A stretch of 45,962 bases of DNA from Propionispora hippei DSM 15287 (GCF_900141835.1 NZ_FQZD01000030.1:1-45962), one strand, 5' to 3'. Positions 8,725-16,804 are shown, numbered from the stretch's first letter. Program-made: numbers and translations. Notes: generated from the letters alone by a model not told the origin.

Positions 8725-9021
8725 ATGAGTGAGAACGCTCTGGAGGATAAACTAAAGCAAATTATGGATGAAAAAGTTCGTCCTTTATTGGCCGCTCACC
8801 AAGGGAATATCCAGGTAGTGGATGTTAAAGCTGGCATCGTAACCGTAAGACTGACCGGGGCTTGTGCAACATGCCCCGGTTCCCGGTCTACGGTGGCCGA
8901 TATCGTGGAAACGCAGATAAAAGAAGCCCTGCCGGAAATAAAGAAGGTCGTGCTGGTGGAGCAGTCGGTTAGTTCTGAACTGATTGCCGAGGCCTTACGG
9001 CTGCTGAGACATGAACGGTGA
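8725..9021 (+). CDS. NifU-like C-terminal domain protein (Fe-S scaffold)
   Basis: A 98-residue protein made of a NifU C-terminal domain with the CxxC motif in TGACATCPGSR (about residues 47-57). Such domains carry transient [4Fe-4S] clusters for delivery. The ATG at 8725 starts 1 nt after the dehydratase stop, so the two are probably translationally coupled. The position suggests a dedicated role in supplying or repairing the dehydratase cluster, which is inference. A C-terminal extension of about 15 residues (SSELIAEALRLL) is not part of the usual domain. Confidence 0.85.
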   Translation: MSENALEDKLKQIMDEKVRPLLAAHQGNIQVVDVKAGIVTVRLTGACATCPGSRSTVADIVETQIKEALPEIKKVVLVEQSVSSELIAEALRLLRHER

Positions 9022-9046
9022 GGGTGGGGAAAGAGGGGAAACAGTC

Positions 9047-10342
9047 ATGAAAACCTGGCAGGAAACGTATAAAAATAAAATTATGTCACCCCGGCAGGCA
9101 GTGCAGGCGGTTAAAAACGGTGACAGGATTGTGGTCGGTCATGCCTGCGGTGAGCCGACGGTATTGGTCGAGGCGCTCACCGAACGGGCGCCGGAATTGG
9201 CAGACGTGGAAATTGTTCACATGGTGGCGATGGGCGATGCTCCTTATGCCCGACCGGGCATGGAAAATAATTTCCGCCATAATGCCCTGTTTGTCGGAAA
9301 ATCAACCAGAAAGGCTGTGGAAGAGCAGCGGGCCGACTATACTCCCTGCTTTTTTTCTGAAATACCGCGGCTGTTTAAGAATAATATTCTGCCTGTTGAT
9401 GTAGTCCTGCTGCAAGTAACGCCGCCTGATGCAGAAGGTTATTGCAGCTACGGGATTTCCGCCGACTATACGGTAGCAGGAGCGGAATGCGCTAAAACGG
9501 TCATTGCCCAGGTTAACAGCCGGCTGCCCCGCACCGGCGGAGCCAGACTTCATATTCGTGATATTGATATTGTGGTGGCACAGGATGCGGAGCTGATTGA
9601 ACTGCCGCCGCCGGTCATTGGCGAGGTGGAAAAAAGAATCGGTGAGCAAATTGCCAGTCTGGTATCGGATGGAGCGACGCTGCAATTGGGTATTGGCGCG
9701 ATTCCTGATGCTGTTTTACTGTTTCTGGGCAATAAGAAGGAGCTGGGCATCCATTCCGAAATGTTTTCCGACGGTGTCGTGGCGCTGGCGGAAGCCGGAG
9801 TGATCACCAACCGGCAAAAGACCCTTAATCCCGGAAAATTCATTGCCACCTTTCTGATGGGAACGAGAAAGCTCTATGATTTTGTGCATAACAATCCGGC
9901 GGTGGAACTCCACCCTGCCGATTATACCAATGATCCCTTTGTCATTGCCCAGCATGACCGGATGATCTCCATTAATTCCGCTTTGCAGGTAGATCTGATG
10001 GGCCAGGTCAATGCGGAGATGATCGGCAGCAGGCAGTTTAGCGGTATTGGCGGTCAGATTGACTTTATCCGCGGCGCCGGTCGTTCCAAACAGGGTATCT
10101 CGATTATTGCATTGCCGGCGACGGCTGCCGGCGGGAAAATATCCCGCATTGCCTGTGCGCTGGATGAGGGAGCTGCCGTATCCACTTCGCGTAATGATGT
10201 GCACTATGTTGTTACCGAATACGGCATGGCCGATTTGCGGGGAAAAACGCTCCGCCAACGGGCAGCGGCATTGATTGCCATTGCTCATCCGGATTTCCGG
10301 GCAGCATTGACGGAACAGGCAAAGCAGAAAAAGCTTCTTTAA
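9047..10342 (+). CDS. 4-Hydroxybutyrate CoA-transferase
   Basis: A 431-residue class I CoA-transferase of the AbfT/Cat2/acetyl-CoA hydrolase family. It moves CoA from acetyl- or butyryl-CoA to 4-hydroxybutyrate. The catalytic glutamate is E238 in GIHSEMFSDG, preceded by the GIGAIPDAV loop. The C-terminal part has GGQIDFIRGAGRSKQG and VTEYGMADLRGKT. The ATG at 9047 follows AGAGGGGAAACAGTC. It completes the set SucD, 4-hydroxybutyrate dehydrogenase, CoA-transferase and dehydratase needed to turn succinyl-CoA into crotonyl-CoA. Confidence 0.93.
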   Translation: MKTWQETYKNKIMSPRQAVQAVKNGDRIVVGHACGEPTVLVEALTERAPELADVEIVHMVAMGDAPYARPGMENNFRHNALFVGKSTRKAVEEQRADYTPCFFSEIPRLFKNNILPVDVVLLQVTPPDAEGYCSYGISADYTVAGAECAKTVIAQVNSRLPRTGGARLHIRDIDIVVAQDAELIELPPPVIGEVEKRIGEQIASLVSDGATLQLGIGAIPDAVLLFLGNKKELGIHSEMFSDGVVALAEAGVITNRQKTLNPGKFIATFLMGTRKLYDFVHNNPAVELHPADYTNDPFVIAQHDRMISINSALQVDLMGQVNAEMIGSRQFSGIGGQIDFIRGAGRSKQGISIIALPATAAGGKISRIACALDEGAAVSTSRNDVHYVVTEYGMADLRGKTLRQRAAALIAIAHPDFRAALTEQAKQKKLL

Positions 10343-10391
10343 GAAGAGGATTGAAAAGGCCGGTTGGCTGCCAACAGAACGAAGCCGTAAT

Positions 10392-10529
10392 GGAACCGCT
10401 GATTTAATGAGCCTGCCAGCCTGGCGAGAGGTTTTTCGGCTGGCAAGGAAGTAAAACCGCAGGAATAGCGGCCCCTATTTCAAGGTTTGGCTGACGCAGC
10501 CAGTCGGAAAAAGATCCGCCAGTGGTTCC
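10392..10529 (+). repeat. MITE-like repeat family A (A1), 138 bp
   Basis: The ends form inverted repeats, GGAACCGCTG at 10392 and CAGTGGTTCC ending at 10529. The interior is nearly the same as the reverse complement of 17425-17562, including GAGGTTTTTCGGCTGGCAAG, GGAATAGCGGCCCCTATT and GCTGACGCAGCCAG. It fills the gap between the CoA-transferase and the gldA-like fragment. No transposase is encoded, so it would be mobilised in trans. Confidence 0.8.
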
Positions 10530-10544
10530 TGAAGGAGGAGCAGG

Positions 10545-10979
10545 ATGAAAAACAGTGCGTTAACCCGCTGCCATTATGTATCGGGGAAGAAAACAATCAG
10601 TGATATTGGCCGGTATATTGCGCTTACCGGCAGAAAAGCCTTTGTTTTAGGAACGCAGAGCAATCTTGCCGCTGTCAAGCCGTTACTGGCTGATAGCTGC
10701 CGGTTGCATCAAGTGGAGTTTGTCATGGAACGGTTTAATGGTCATGATTCCAGGCAGGAAATTAACCGAATGGTTGCCCTGGCCATATGCAAGGTAAACG
10801 CCAGCATCATTGTTGCGATTGGCAACGGCAGGGTGGCAGCCATCGGCGAAGCGGTGGCGGCATTGGCTAAACTGCCTGTTATGGTGATTCCGGTGTCTGC
10901 TGTGACTGAAACCTTTTTTCCGGGAGAACTGCCGGAATCGTCTCATATGAACAGAGTTTCGACCAGGGCTTGTCTGTAA
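10545..10979 (+). pseudogene. Glycerol-dehydrogenase-like N-terminal fragment
   Basis: This 144-residue reading frame has a good ribosome site (AAGGAGGAG). It resembles only the NAD-binding N-domain of GldA-type alcohol dehydrogenases: RCHYVSGKKTISDIGRYI, FVLGTQSNL, IIVAIGNGRVAAIGEAVAAL and LPVMVIPVSA. The usual GGG of the pyrophosphate loop is GNG, and the metal-binding C-domain (about 220 residues) is missing. The frame ends inside palindromic repeat D2, so an insertion probably truncated the gene. A functional stand-alone domain is less likely. Confidence 0.7.
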
Positions 10980-11022
10980 AGCACCGTCAGCGGGCGTTTC
11001 GGATAATTTACAAACAAGCCCT
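10965..11022 (+). repeat. Palindromic repeat family D (D2), 58 bp
   Basis: The arms AGGGCTTGTCTGTAAA (10965-10980) and TTTACAAACAAGCCCT (to 11022) pair almost perfectly. The right half, GCGTTTCGGATAATTTACAAAC, resembles copy D1 (GCGTTCCGGATAGTTTGAAG). It overlaps the stop codon of the gldA-like fragment. Confidence 0.7.
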
Positions 11023-11071
11023 AAAAGCCCAAACAGAAGATTAACAAAAAACGGTAAGGCGAGGATAATCT

Positions 11072-12505
11072 ATGGCAAATATTAGTGAAGCTGTGAAGAT
11101 TAGGCGGGAAGTCTTAAAAGAACTGGCTAAGAAGGCCTATGACGGGACGCTGAAGGATACTGTACGGGATATATTGTATACAGTTGTGACCGATGATGGA
11201 CCACGACATCGTTGCTGTATTTACCGGGAGAGAAGTATTCTGGAGGAACGGGTCCATCTGGCGCTTAGTCAGCCGATGGATATTCCGCTGGAGCTTGCAG
11301 CGGCACAAGCTTTGCAAGGGGAAATAGTGAAAGGACCGGTTATGTCCATGCTGCCGTCGGCCTGTGACCGCTGTCTGGCCGATAAGTTTATGGTCACTGA
11401 TGCCTGCCGGAATTGCCTGGCTCATCATTGTATCGTCAGTTGTCCCAAAAACGCCATATTCATCGTAAGGAACCGGGCTTATATCGACCGGGAAAAATGC
11501 TGCTCCTGCGGCAGATGTAAAACGGCCTGTTCGTACAGTGCGATTGTTGAAATCAAGCATCCCTGTGAACATGCCTGCGAGGTGCAGGCAATTACGGCGG
11601 CGCCGAATAAAAAGGCTGTTATTGATCATGAAAAATGTGTGGCCTGTGGTGCCTGCAAAATAGCCTGTCCCTTTGGAGCTATTGGTGACCGCTCGGTGCT
11701 GGTGCAGGTCATTCGGACATTAAAAAAACGGCGGACCTATGCCATGCTGGCTCCTTCCTTTATCGGCCAGTTTGGTGTAAAAGTCACAGCCGCTCAGGTG
11801 GTTGCCGCCTTGCGTAAAGCCGGATTTTATGCCGTGGCCGAGGTGTCTGTCGGCGCCGACTGGGTGATTGCCCGCGAAGCGGCAGAATTTACCGAACAGG
11901 TGCCGGCAAGCAAACCATTTATGACCAGTTCCTGCTGTCCGGCTTTTGTGGGAATGATCAAAAAACATGCCAAAGAGTACGAAGAACATCTTTCGACAAC
12001 CGTTTCGCCCATGGTGGCGTTGGCGAGGCTGCTTAAAGAAAAAGATCCGGGAGCTGTGACGGTGTTTATCGGACCTTGTATTGCCAAAAAAGCGGAAGCC
12101 CTTGCTTATCCGGCAGATGTGGATTTTGTATTGACCTTTGAGGAAGCGGAAGCTTTGCTGACAGGAGCAGACCTGCAGGCGGCAATGATGCCGGGCGAAG
12201 CGATGGGCAGCCAGGCTACGGCAAATGGCAATTTATTTGCCATAGCCGGTGGTGTGGCTCAGGCAGTAGCCCAGGCAGTACAGGCGCAGGAAGGAGAGGT
12301 AACTGTAACAGCCTGCCAAAGCGAAGGACTGGAGGCCTGCCAGCTTATGCTGAAACAACTAAAAAAAGGTGAACTGACAGCTAATTTTATGGAAGGAATG
12401 GCCTGCAGCGGCGGCTGTTCCGGCGGTCCGGGAACGATGAATGATGTCCGGGTAACGCAGCGGCTGGTTAAAAACTTTTCACAGAAGGCACGTTGCGGAT
12501 CGTGA
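11072..12505 (+). CDS. [FeFe] hydrogenase, monomeric, group B-like
   Basis: A 477-residue [FeFe] hydrogenase. After an N-terminal region of about 95 residues come cysteine-rich ferredoxin domains (for example CCSCGRCKTAC and CVACGACKIACP). The H-cluster domain has all three signatures: TSSCCPAF near residue 284, GPCIAKKAEA near 333 and MACSGGCSGGPG near 442. The variant spelling of these motifs matches group B rather than the classical group A enzyme. It should exchange electrons between ferredoxin and protons, which could re-oxidise ferredoxin made by ETF bifurcation. The start has only a weak ribosome site (GGCGAGG). Confidence 0.9.
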   Translation: MANISEAVKIRREVLKELAKKAYDGTLKDTVRDILYTVVTDDGPRHRCCIYRERSILEERVHLALSQPMDIPLELAAAQALQGEIVKGPVMSMLPSACDRCLADKFMVTDACRNCLAHHCIVSCPKNAIFIVRNRAYIDREKCCSCGRCKTACSYSAIVEIKHPCEHACEVQAITAAPNKKAVIDHEKCVACGACKIACPFGAIGDRSVLVQVIRTLKKRRTYAMLAPSFIGQFGVKVTAAQVVAALRKAGFYAVAEVSVGADWVIAREAAEFTEQVPASKPFMTSSCCPAFVGMIKKHAKEYEEHLSTTVSPMVALARLLKEKDPGAVTVFIGPCIAKKAEALAYPADVDFVLTFEEAEALLTGADLQAAMMPGEAMGSQATANGNLFAIAGGVAQAVAQAVQAQEGEVTVTACQSEGLEACQLMLKQLKKGELTANFMEGMACSGGCSGGPGTMNDVRVTQRLVKNFSQKARCGS

Positions 12506-12532
12506 GAGACGGCAGGTATAGGGGTGATTCGG

Positions 12533-12850
12533 ATGAATAAAAGGCGGCGGATTGCCATTTATTTTTGTGGGGGTTGCAACCCACGCATTAACAGAGACGA
12601 AATAGCGGGACAACTGATCCGTTCGTTGTCCCGCGATTATACGGTTTTATTTAATACTAATAAAGCCGATTTTATTGTGTACTTGTGCGGTTGTACGGCG
12701 GGCTGCAGCTGGAAAAAGCGCGAGGACTCCATACCGGGTGTTTGTGTAGCCGGTGAAATGGTGGACGGCTGGTTTGTCAGCAAGCCGGAGATCGTTGCGG
12801 ATATTATCCGGAAAATAAAGGACTTCTTTGGCGGTACGGCGGAGCGCTGA
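12533..12850 (+). CDS. Small Cys-rich protein with CGGCNP motif, unknown function
   Basis: This 105-residue protein is not assigned to a known function. Near the N-terminus it has IYFCGGCNPRINRDEI, and in the middle a second Cys cluster, YLCGCTAGCSW. The pattern suggests a metal or Fe-S site or a redox pair. The ATG at 12533 was preferred because AGGGGTG lies 6 nt upstream; a GTG at 12524 is possible. It lies 27 nt after the hydrogenase gene and before the EtfA-like fragment, so it may be an electron carrier or accessory of that hydrogenase. Confidence 0.7.
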   Translation: MNKRRRIAIYFCGGCNPRINRDEIAGQLIRSLSRDYTVLFNTNKADFIVYLCGCTAGCSWKKREDSIPGVCVAGEMVDGWFVSKPEIVADIIRKIKDFFGGTAER

Positions 12851-12905
12851 AGACTGATCTTTGATTATACAGTAAATAGAGAAGAGAAGCAGGCAGGAGG
12901 TTGCG

Positions 12906-13469
12906 ATGGCGGGGATTTGGATTTTTTCAGAAAAGGTGGAAATAGCAAAGCGGCTGATTACACTGGGAACAGAGCTTAGGCAGGCGATGGGCCAGCCGCT
13001 GCGGGTTTTTTGCTTTGAGGCGAAAACAGGACTGGAATACATTGATTGCGGCGCCGATGAAGGGATGATTTTACGGGAATATCTGGGCTATACCGTTAGC
13101 TATTCGCAAAGCATAATTCAGCTTGCCTTGAGGGAAGAACCTGCCGTTATCTTACTGGATGATACTCTGCGCGGCAGGGACTTGGCTATGGCATTGGCTG
13201 TACGGCTGCCGATGAGGCTGATTCATGATGCTTTACAGGCTGGTTTTGATGGCACCGATCTATTGGTTAAAAGAAAGGTAGACGGAGGCGGCATGGTTCT
13301 TACCGGTCGGCAAAGACTGCCGGCGATTATCACGCTGGCAGTCGATGCGTATCCGGCTGCTGTCGATACAGAACGGGCCGGGCGACTCATCCATATGCCG
13401 CTAAGCAGCGGCGGTAGAACACCGTTGATGTTGCCAGGGCTAATGCTCGGGGCTTTATCCGATAAGTAG
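12906..13469 (+). CDS. Stand-alone EtfA N-terminal-domain-like protein
   Basis: A 187-residue protein resembling the N-terminal half of EtfA: GIWIFSEKVEIAKRLITLG, AVILLDDTLRGRDLAMALAV (compare IVLMGATAAGSDLAPTLGAK in EtfA here) and LVKRKVDGGGMVLTGRQRLP. The entire C-terminal FAD-binding domain is absent, yet the frame is intact and has a strong ribosome site (GCAGGAGG). It could be a degenerate ETF subunit, or a domain working with the hydrogenase and the small Cys-rich protein upstream. The fold call is moderately sure, the function unknown. Confidence 0.65.
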   Translation: MAGIWIFSEKVEIAKRLITLGTELRQAMGQPLRVFCFEAKTGLEYIDCGADEGMILREYLGYTVSYSQSIIQLALREEPAVILLDDTLRGRDLAMALAVRLPMRLIHDALQAGFDGTDLLVKRKVDGGGMVLTGRQRLPAIITLAVDAYPAAVDTERAGRLIHMPLSSGGRTPLMLPGLMLGALSDK

Positions 13470-13527
13470 CCTGTTCTATAACTCACGCTTTTAAGCAGGA
13501 GCTATACCCATGAGCACAGGGTAAGTC

Positions 13528-13573
13528 CGGTTAAGCTTCAGAGAGTGTAAAAACACTCTCTGAAGCTTAACCG
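13528..13573 (+). terminator. 21-bp perfect hairpin, candidate terminator
   Basis: The arms 13528-13548 and 13553-13573 are perfectly complementary over 21 bp with an AAAA loop. No T-run follows, so it is not a classical intrinsic terminator. It lies 58 bp after the EtfA-like gene and may end or stabilise the operon transcript. Confidence 0.5.
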
Positions 13574-13607
13574 ACTCTCTGCAGTATGATGATAAGCTAT
13601 AATAAAT

Positions 13608-13647
13608 AAAGCCCGCTCTCTTGGCTTATGACAAGAGAGCGGGCTTT
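13608..13647 (-). terminator. Intrinsic terminator of the HxlR-type regulator gene
   Basis: The perfect 16-bp stem AAAGCCCGCTCTCTTG/CAAGAGAGCGGGCTTT is followed on the minus strand by TTTATTTATTATAG. It lies just downstream of the minus-strand regulator (stop at 13665) and may also stop transcripts coming from the left. Confidence 0.85.
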
Positions 13648-13664
13648 AACTTATACTTAAAGAA

Positions 13665-14003
13665 TTATTCTTTTCGCTGCTGGTAATCGTTGCCCCAGTT
13701 ATATAACGCCTGAATGATGGGATGCATAGAATGCCCCAGTTCGGTCAGTTCATATTCTACCCGGGGCGGTACTTCGGCATAGACGGTACGCTTGACAATC
13801 CCGTCCTGCTCCAATTCCCGCAATTGCAGGGTTAAGGTACGATGCGTCACTGTTACCATTAATCGCTGCAGCTCATTAAACCGCTTTTTGCCTTTAAGCA
13901 AACGATATAGAATAATTCCCTTCCATTTACCGCCGATAATAGCTAGCGTCGTTTCAACAGGACAAGGCTTGTGAGTGCAGACAGACTTTTCTGTGTTTTC
14001 CAT
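13665..14003 (-). CDS. HxlR-family transcriptional regulator
   Basis: A 112-residue winged-helix regulator of the HxlR/YodB type: [20 protein letters not shown], a helix-turn-helix around [29 protein letters not shown], and the wing [13 protein letters not shown]. The start at 14003 follows GAAGGAGG; a longer frame would run into the repeat at 14027-14108. HxlR proteins often sense electrophiles or disulfide stress through N-terminal cysteines, and here CTHKPC is present. It is divergent from the nitroreductase gene and probably controls it. Confidence 0.9.
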   Translation of the reverse strand: MENTEKSVCTHKPCPVETTLAIIGGKWKGIILYRLLKGKKRFNELQRLMVTVTHRTLTLQLRELEQDGIVKRTVYAEVPPRVEYELTELGHSMHPIIQALYNWGNDYQQRKE

Positions 14004-14026
14004 CTCAGGGCCTCCTTCGCCGGGGA

Positions 14027-14108
14027 GTGTTCCGCCAACTTTGAAACTGGAAGAGGATGATAAATTTTGGACCGTCAGCAATTTCTACTTTCAAGCTTGG
14101 TGGAGCAT
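14027..14108 (+). repeat. MITE-like repeat family C (C2), 82 bp
   Basis: Terminal inverted repeats are GTGTTCCGCCAACTTTGAAA and TTTCAAGCTTGGTGGAGCAT. The core AAATTTTGG.CCGTCAGCAATTTCT.CTTTCAAG matches the reverse complement of the 87-bp insertion at 40018-40104. It lies between the HxlR regulator and its presumed promoter region. Confidence 0.75.
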
Positions 14109-14177
14109 TGGGTAGAGTAAGGATAAAAAAGATACTTAGGTAACTTCTTGTATATTATATATAAAAAATGTGCGTAC

Positions 14178-14206
14178 TTCAACTAAAAAATATGGCATGA
14201 TATACT
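14178..14206 (+). promoter_or_regulatory. Sigma-A-type promoter of the nitroreductase gene
   Basis: TTCAAC (14178-14183) and TATACT (14201-14206) are 17 bp apart, 37 bp before the nitroreductase start. The surrounding AT-rich region would be the natural place for the HxlR operator, but no clear dyad was identified. Confidence 0.6.
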
Positions 14207-14242
14207 GACGATAAATTCATTTAGAAAGGCAGGAAGGTAGTT

Positions 14243-14908
14243 ATGGATAGTAAACAGGAGTATATTTTGGAGATATTTCAATTCCGTCATGCCTGCAAGC
14301 ATTTCGACGCGACGAAAGTCGTATCGGAAAAAGACTTTTCAGTTATTCTGGAGGCAGCACGTCTTTCGCCCAGCTCTTTTGGTTTTGAACCCTGGCGATT
14401 TCTTGTTGTACAAAGTGCCGAATTAAAGGAGAAACTTTTCCCTGTAGCCTGGGGAGCTCAGAACAGCTTTAACGGCGCCAGTCATTTTGTAATTTTACTG
14501 GCAAGGAAAAAAGCGGATACTGTTTATAGTTCGGACTATGTTAGCTACATAATGAAAGATATACAAAAATTGCCGCAGAACAGAGCGGAACAAAAAAAAC
14601 AAGCCTTCGAGGATTTTCAAAAATATGACTTTGCTTTATTAGAGAGTGACCGGGCGGTTTTTGACTGGGCCTGCAAACAAACCTATATTGCTATGGCCAA
14701 TATGATGACAGCGGCTGCTTTGTTAAAAATAGATTCGTGTCCGATTGAGGGCTTCAACCGGGCGGCTGTGGAAACAATTCTCACAGAAGAGGGAATCTTG
14801 GATACCGGACATTTTGGTGTATCGGCCATGGTCAGCTTTGGCTATCGCGCCGTTGAGCCTCGTCCCAAAACACGGCAGTCATTGGCTTCCGTTGTACAAT
14901 GGGTGTGA
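14243..14908 (+). CDS. Nitroreductase-family NAD(P)H oxidoreductase
   Basis: A 221-residue FMN-dependent nitroreductase-fold protein: FRHACKHFD near the N-terminus (FMN phosphate contacts), LEAARLSPSSFGFEPWRFLVV (about 34-54), QTYIAMANMMTAAALLKIDSC and a C-terminal FGYRA. Such enzymes reduce nitro compounds, quinones or other electrophiles. The start follows GGCAGGAAGG. It is divergent from an HxlR regulator, a common pairing in which the regulator induces the reductase under electrophile stress. The substrate is unknown. Confidence 0.9.
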   Translation: MDSKQEYILEIFQFRHACKHFDATKVVSEKDFSVILEAARLSPSSFGFEPWRFLVVQSAELKEKLFPVAWGAQNSFNGASHFVILLARKKADTVYSSDYVSYIMKDIQKLPQNRAEQKKQAFEDFQKYDFALLESDRAVFDWACKQTYIAMANMMTAAALLKIDSCPIEGFNRAAVETILTEEGILDTGHFGVSAMVSFGYRAVEPRPKTRQSLASVVQWV

Positions 14909-14962
14909 TTGTCCAACCATCTGACACAGCCAGGTAAAAATTTTGGCCTCATAGGCTGTAAA

Positions 14963-16636
14963 TTAATCAGTGCGTAATTGTAAAAGGCGTTGATGATAGG
15001 GCAGCAAGCTCTTCCGGTGGCCAACGCTGATCAGCGTGGTTGCCGGAAGCTTTTGCCGGAGACAGGCGTAAAGCCGTTCTTCCGTAGCAGGATCGAGGCT
15101 GGCTGTTGCTTCATCTAAAAAAAGCCAGGCGGGCTTGTGCAGGATTGCTCTGATTAGGGACAGGCATTGCTGCTGGCCAAGGGATAAGCTTTTAGGCCAG
15201 TCTTCATACTCATTCAGTCTGGCGTACAGAGCGGGCAATTGGCAGCAAATTAACAATTCTTGCAGGATTTCATCGTCGACCGGCGGATGATGAGGATAAA
15301 GAAGAAGCTCCCGCAACGTGGTTTTGAAGAGATAAGGCGTTTGCGGCAGGAAAAATTGGGATTGCCGGCCCGGTTTTAGCACCAGGCCGCTGAAGTGAGG
15401 CCAAATGCCGGCAATGGTCCGCAGCAGCGTTGTTTTGCCGCAGCCTGGCGGCCCGCTGATTAGCAGGTGTTCCTGTGGGTGAAGTGTGCAGGAGATGTTT
15501 TTTTGTAGAACGTCGCCGGTAGGTGAAAATAAAGTAACATTTTTTAGTTCAAACTGATTTGCTTTTTGCGGGACGGTAGTTCCATCGGCCTTGGCCAGCT
15601 TTTCCACAGCCGACATCATATGAATAAAATGGGTAAGCCGGATATGGACGGCTTTCCAGAGAGCCAGCTTATTAAAGTTTTCCACCATATAAGACAACGA
15701 GGCGTGAACATACCAATAGGCACCGGAGATTTCAAATAACTGGCCTAACTGTATTTCGTTGGAAAAGTAACGGGGCGACGATACCAGAAAGGCGAACACG
15801 ATGGATAACTGAGAGTAGGCTACCGACAGCAGGGTAAGATTTTTCGTAGCCTTGGCAATGGCCAGATAATTTTGCGCCAGCCTTTTGAAGTGCCTGGTGA
15901 GAGTTACTTGTTCCGCGGCCTCCCCCCTGTAGAGGGCCACGCTTTCGTCATGGCCGCCCAGATGATCCAGGTGACTGCGGAAATCGGCTTCGGCGGTTTG
16001 CTGGATTACATTGCGGGAAACCAGCGGAAGGCCGGCCCGGAAAGTAAACCAGGTTCCGGTAAGTGAGTAGAGAAGGGCCAGCCAGAGCAGATAGCCGGGG
16101 AGAGCAAACGGAAAAAAGGGTAGTGTCAGCGTACCGGATAATTGCCAAAGGACAGTGGAAAATACGGCCAGTGTAGTCAAGTGGCGCAGCACGTCCACCA
16201 CAATATCAACCGTGGTATTGATGAAAATACGAATATCTTCACTGATTCGCTGGCCCGGATTGTCAAGGGACGTTTGCAATAGGTTCAGATGATAGTAAGT
16301 CCGGTTAGTCAGCCAAAGACGGGTAAATACGTCAGTCAGCCACTGCCGCCAACGGAGCTGAAGCAGCAGCTTGCCGTAAGACTGGTAGCCTGAGGTCAGG
16401 ATATAGAGGGTCGATATGAGCAGAAACTGCAGCAGTGTCCGGTGAAAGCCGGGGCGGTCATAAGCCTGCAACTGGTTGTAAAAGCCTGCCTGCCAGTTGT
16501 TTAAGGCCAGATTGAGGGATACGATGACGACAGTGCAGCCGATAACCAGCAAAGCGAGAAACCAGGCTACGTAGCTTTTGCCGGAAACCCAGTATATAAG
16601 AGAAAGTCGCAGCAGATTGTTGGGCGGAACTTTCAA
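14963..16636 (-). CDS. SbmA/BacA/Rv1819c-like ABC transporter (fused permease-ATPase)
   Basis: A 557-residue half-transporter with about six membrane segments in residues 1-330 and an ATPase domain after about 365: Walker A GPPGCGKTTLL, signature LSLGQQQ and Walker B WLFLDEATASLD. The permease part (LALNNWQAGFYNQLQAYD and WRQWLTDVFTRLWL) is typical of the SbmA/BacA superfamily, of which Mycobacterium Rv1819c imports cobalamin and antimicrobial peptides. The start is TTG behind AAGGAGG. It is divergent from an orphan cobalamin riboswitch, so a link to corrinoids is possible, but the riboswitch is on the other strand. Substrate unknown. Confidence 0.85.
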   Translation of the reverse strand: MKVPPNNLLRLSLIYWVSGKSYVAWFLALLVIGCTVVIVSLNLALNNWQAGFYNQLQAYDRPGFHRTLLQFLLISTLYILTSGYQSYGKLLLQLRWRQWLTDVFTRLWLTNRTYYHLNLLQTSLDNPGQRISEDIRIFINTTVDIVVDVLRHLTTLAVFSTVLWQLSGTLTLPFFPFALPGYLLWLALLYSLTGTWFTFRAGLPLVSRNVIQQTAEADFRSHLDHLGGHDESVALYRGEAAEQVTLTRHFKRLAQNYLAIAKATKNLTLLSVAYSQLSIVFAFLVSSPRYFSNEIQLGQLFEISGAYWYVHASLSYMVENFNKLALWKAVHIRLTHFIHMMSAVEKLAKADGTTVPQKANQFELKNVTLFSPTGDVLQKNISCTLHPQEHLLISGPPGCGKTTLLRTIAGIWPHFSGLVLKPGRQSQFFLPQTPYLFKTTLRELLLYPHHPPVDDEILQELLICCQLPALYARLNEYEDWPKSLSLGQQQCLSLIRAILHKPAWLFLDEATASLDPATEERLYACLRQKLPATTLISVGHRKSLLPYHQRLLQLRTD

Positions 16637-16753
16637 GGAACAGCCTCCTTTTCTGGGAATGGAAATGGCTGATGCAGTTCATTATATGAAACACCGAAAG
16701 ACAGTATGAGTGTGAGCTGGTGAATGCGGCAGAATGTGATACGGTTAGAATAT

Positions 16754-16804
16754 ATTGTATACAACTGTATATATATTGACAAAATTACCCATTCGTGGTA
16801 AGTT
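16754..16804. promoter_or_regulatory. Overlapping divergent promoters
   Basis: On the minus strand TTGTCA (16782-16777) and TACAAT (16759-16754) are 17 bp apart and face the SbmA-like gene. On the plus strand TTGACA (16776-16781) with a weaker TAAGTT (16799-16804) faces the orphan riboswitch. The two -35 boxes share the same bases, so the promoters should compete for polymerase. Confidence 0.6.

Noticed and set aside
14004-14081. Longer N-terminus for the HxlR regulator
   Set aside because: The extra codons fall in the MITE-like repeat C2, and the ATG at 14003 has a GGAGG site.
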